NCBI GenBank assembly: GCA_024224995.1
Contig: JAAENB010000746.1
Coordinates: 1-15,193, forward strand
Length of the DNA stretch: 15,193 nt
Origin: a bacterium
GTDB taxonomy: Bacteria > Spirochaetota > UBA4802 > UBA5550
Reading direction: 5' to 3'
This document shows, one piece after another, positions 13,741 to 15,193 of the stretch. The position numbers and the translations under genes are program-made. Every line of letters begins with the position of its first letter. Position 1 is the stretch's first letter. The notes beneath the pieces were generated by a model that worked only from the letters and a program-made list of their open reading frames with translations, had not been told where the DNA came from and ran no database searches.

Positions 13741-15193
13741 TTAATCCGCCGGGAGGCTGCTGAGCACGGAAATTTCCGTAGAAGAGAGTTCCCTGCCGTA
13801 CATCCGAATATCGTCAATATTGCCTTCCATCTGGTTGCTTGAACCATCCCAGGGAGCAGCCCCGGCACAGAAGTTGGCGCCTATGCCCCCAACTGCGATT
13901 GGATTGGCGCCGGTATCAACTTCCTGAACCAGTTCACCGTTTACGTATCCCCGCAGTTTGCCGCCAGTGTTCCAGGTCATGGCCAGGTGAGTCCAGGTGC
14001 CCGAAAGAACGGTACCGCTTGTAATAGTGTAGAGAGTTCCTGCGGAGTCCCACACCTGGGAAGAAAATTCGTTGAAGCTCACGCCAAGAACGTATCCCCT
14101 GTTCATAGCAGCGTTTACTTTTCCTATTATTTTAGGCTCGCTATCGGCATTGGATACTTTTACCCAGATGGATATGGTCATCTCTGTGGTGAAATCAAAA
14201 TTACTGGAGTCGGTAATTTTAAGGACATTGGCTAAAGCCTCATTCAGGAAATAGGAGCCGGGTTCAGCACCATCCCTGTTTTTATCTTCGAATGCCAGGC
14301 TGGTAAAAGGATTGCTATTCCCGCTCTCATCGTTGCCGTTCCCGTTAAGGGGATAGAAACCGGCATAATCGCTTACGGCAGTAATGACCAGGGGAGTCAC
14401 TTCGGCTGAATTGTCGGCCGAGTCATAGACCGAGGAGAGCACCGCGTTTATTGTATCCGTACCGGCGTCTGCTGCAGCGAAATTTCCATCGAGAACAAAG
14501 CTAACAGAGCTGTCGCTGCAAGCGGTGCAATCGATACAGATGGGAGTTTTATCACTCACGTTGTTGTTGCTTGCGTTGTTATAGGATAAATCGTCTGCGT
14601 TGAGAGAGGTGTCGCAGGTACCGCCGTTACTGTCAACCGGTTCACTGAACATAACAAAGAGCAGGCTAAAGTCAATATCACTAACGGCGTCAACAATCAC
14701 CGGGGGAGCTTTGTCCGTTTCGGTCACTCCGCCCGCGGCGAGATCAGCATCGGTCTGGGTTGAACAGGCCGCGGTAGAAGTATTAAAATAACAGTTTCCT
14801 GTATTAAGATCCGTTAATGAGGCATCGGTAACGGTTAATTCCGGAGTGTTCCCGGTATCGTAGGTATTTGCCTGTTCATCAAAAGCAAGCCATATTACCG
14901 TGTCGTCATCAACGTCACCGGAGTAGCTTGTGTCCAGGCGGACATTGGAATACCCGGCAATGGCCCATTTTGAGGTAACACTGCCGAGAGCATTGGTGCC
15001 GCCGTAACCGTCGAACGTGGAATCATCAACGGTTTTATCCAGGGTAATTTTAATATGATCGAGAAAACCGTTCGAATCGGTATCGTAATATCCGGCAGCA
15101 GTAATAGCCGGGCCCTTCCGGTCGTTCTCGACAATGGTATAATTATAGTTTGTGTAAAGCCCCAGGGAGGCGTTTACGGGGTTTGAAATGGTA
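13741..15193 (-). CDS. Large surface protein with Ig/SwmB-like repeats and C-terminal LamG domain (5' end off window)
   Basis: The frame is open from the right edge to TAA at 13741, giving 483 residues of the C-terminus; the start lies outside the window. Two Ig/SwmB-like segments are visible. One begins KGPAITAAGYYDTDSNGF (codons near 15115) and the other DKAPPVIVDAVSDIDFSLLF with FSEPV (near 14715). Both are Asp- and Asn-rich. The last 200 residues (about 14370-13760) are a LamG/concanavalin-like domain, with FYPLNGNGNDESGN, MTISIWVKVS, GTWTHLAMTWN and GNIDDIRMYGRELSSTEI. Such domains bind carbohydrates or other ligands outside the cell. Clustered Cys (CIDCTACSDS) sit between the regions. 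There is no sortase or type IX sorting signal at the C-terminus, which ends SSLPAD. An extracellular or cell-surface adhesin-like role is likely. Confidence 0.85.
   Translation of the reverse strand, partial: TISNPVNASLGLYTNYNYTIVENDRKGPAITAAGYYDTDSNGFLDHIKITLDKTVDDSTFDGYGGTNALGSVTSKWAIAGYSNVRLDTSYSGDVDDDTVIWLAFDEQANTYDTGNTPELTVTDASLTDLNTGNCYFNTSTAACSTQTDADLAAGGVTETDKAPPVIVDAVSDIDFSLLFVMFSEPVDSNGGTCDTSLNADDLSYNNASNNNVSDKTPICIDCTACSDSSVSFVLDGNFAAADAGTDTINAVLSSVYDSADNSAEVTPLVITAVSDYAGFYPLNGNGNDESGNSNPFTSLAFEDKNRDGAEPGSYFLNEALANVLKITDSSNFDFTTEMTISIWVKVSNADSEPKIIGKVNAAMNRGYVLGVSFNEFSSQVWDSAGTLYTITSGTVLSGTWTHLAMTWNTGGKLRGYVNGELVQEVDTGANPIAVGGIGANFCAGAAPWDGSSNQMEGNIDDIRMYGRELSSTEISVLSSLPAD

Overview
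The window is a mid-GC segment of a Gram-negative (diderm) bacterium. It encodes an outer-membrane beta-barrel ending in Phe, two Sec-exported partner proteins, a probable lipoprotein and a large LamG-containing surface protein. The mix of FecR-domain protein, barrel, relaxed lipobox, duplicated B12-type radical SAM proteins and tandem-GGDEF protein fits an environmental spirochaete or a deltaproteobacterial-type genome. No rRNA, tRNA or housekeeping marker fixes the phylum, so this placement is inference. No tRNA, rRNA, CRISPR array, transposase or phage gene is visible.

Layout. (1) 1-1926, minus strand: the N-terminal 642 codons of a STAND ATPase (NB-ARC, then a winged helix, then TPRs) that runs off the left edge. 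Its TPR part is made of near-identical 126-bp DNA repeats. (2) 2350-5198, plus strand: an envelope cluster of FecR-domain protein, small exported protein and outer-membrane barrel; the last two genes overlap by 4 nt. (3) 5274-5693: a self-contained cold-shock gene with a strong promoter, a leader of about 127 nt and a clear terminator. (4) 5816-6286: a small protein that looks like two ribbon-helix-helix units in one chain. (5) 6579-9236, minus strand: two adjacent paralogous B12-binding-type radical SAM proteins. (6) 9525-10958, minus strand: a tandem-GGDEF protein behind a promoter whose -10 box lies in a perfect inverted repeat. (7) 11056-12586, minus strand: a membrane-anchored DUF6544-like protein and, upstream, a MarR-family regulator, separated by two unusual inverted repeats. 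(8) 12802-13674, plus strand: a probable lipoprotein with a duplicated Cys-bracketed module. (9) 13741-15193, minus strand: the C-terminal 483 residues of a surface protein with Ig/SwmB-like repeats and a terminal LamG domain.

How the genes may work together. The FecR, small exported and barrel genes look like one envelope unit. The two radical SAM genes look like one biosynthetic operon acting on an unknown, perhaps lipid, substrate. The MarR regulator probably controls itself through a palindrome over its own -10 box, and could affect DUF6544 by read-through or the divergent lipoprotein gene. The STAND protein carries no visible effector domain, so any conflict or signalling output would need a partner outside the window or at its missing C-terminus.

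The most distinctive non-coding features are a 30-bp-arm inverted repeat (12007-12083), a 25-bp palindrome (11944-11968), an 11-bp-arm operator-like repeat at the GGDEF promoter, and a 14-mer shared by two unrelated gene leaders.
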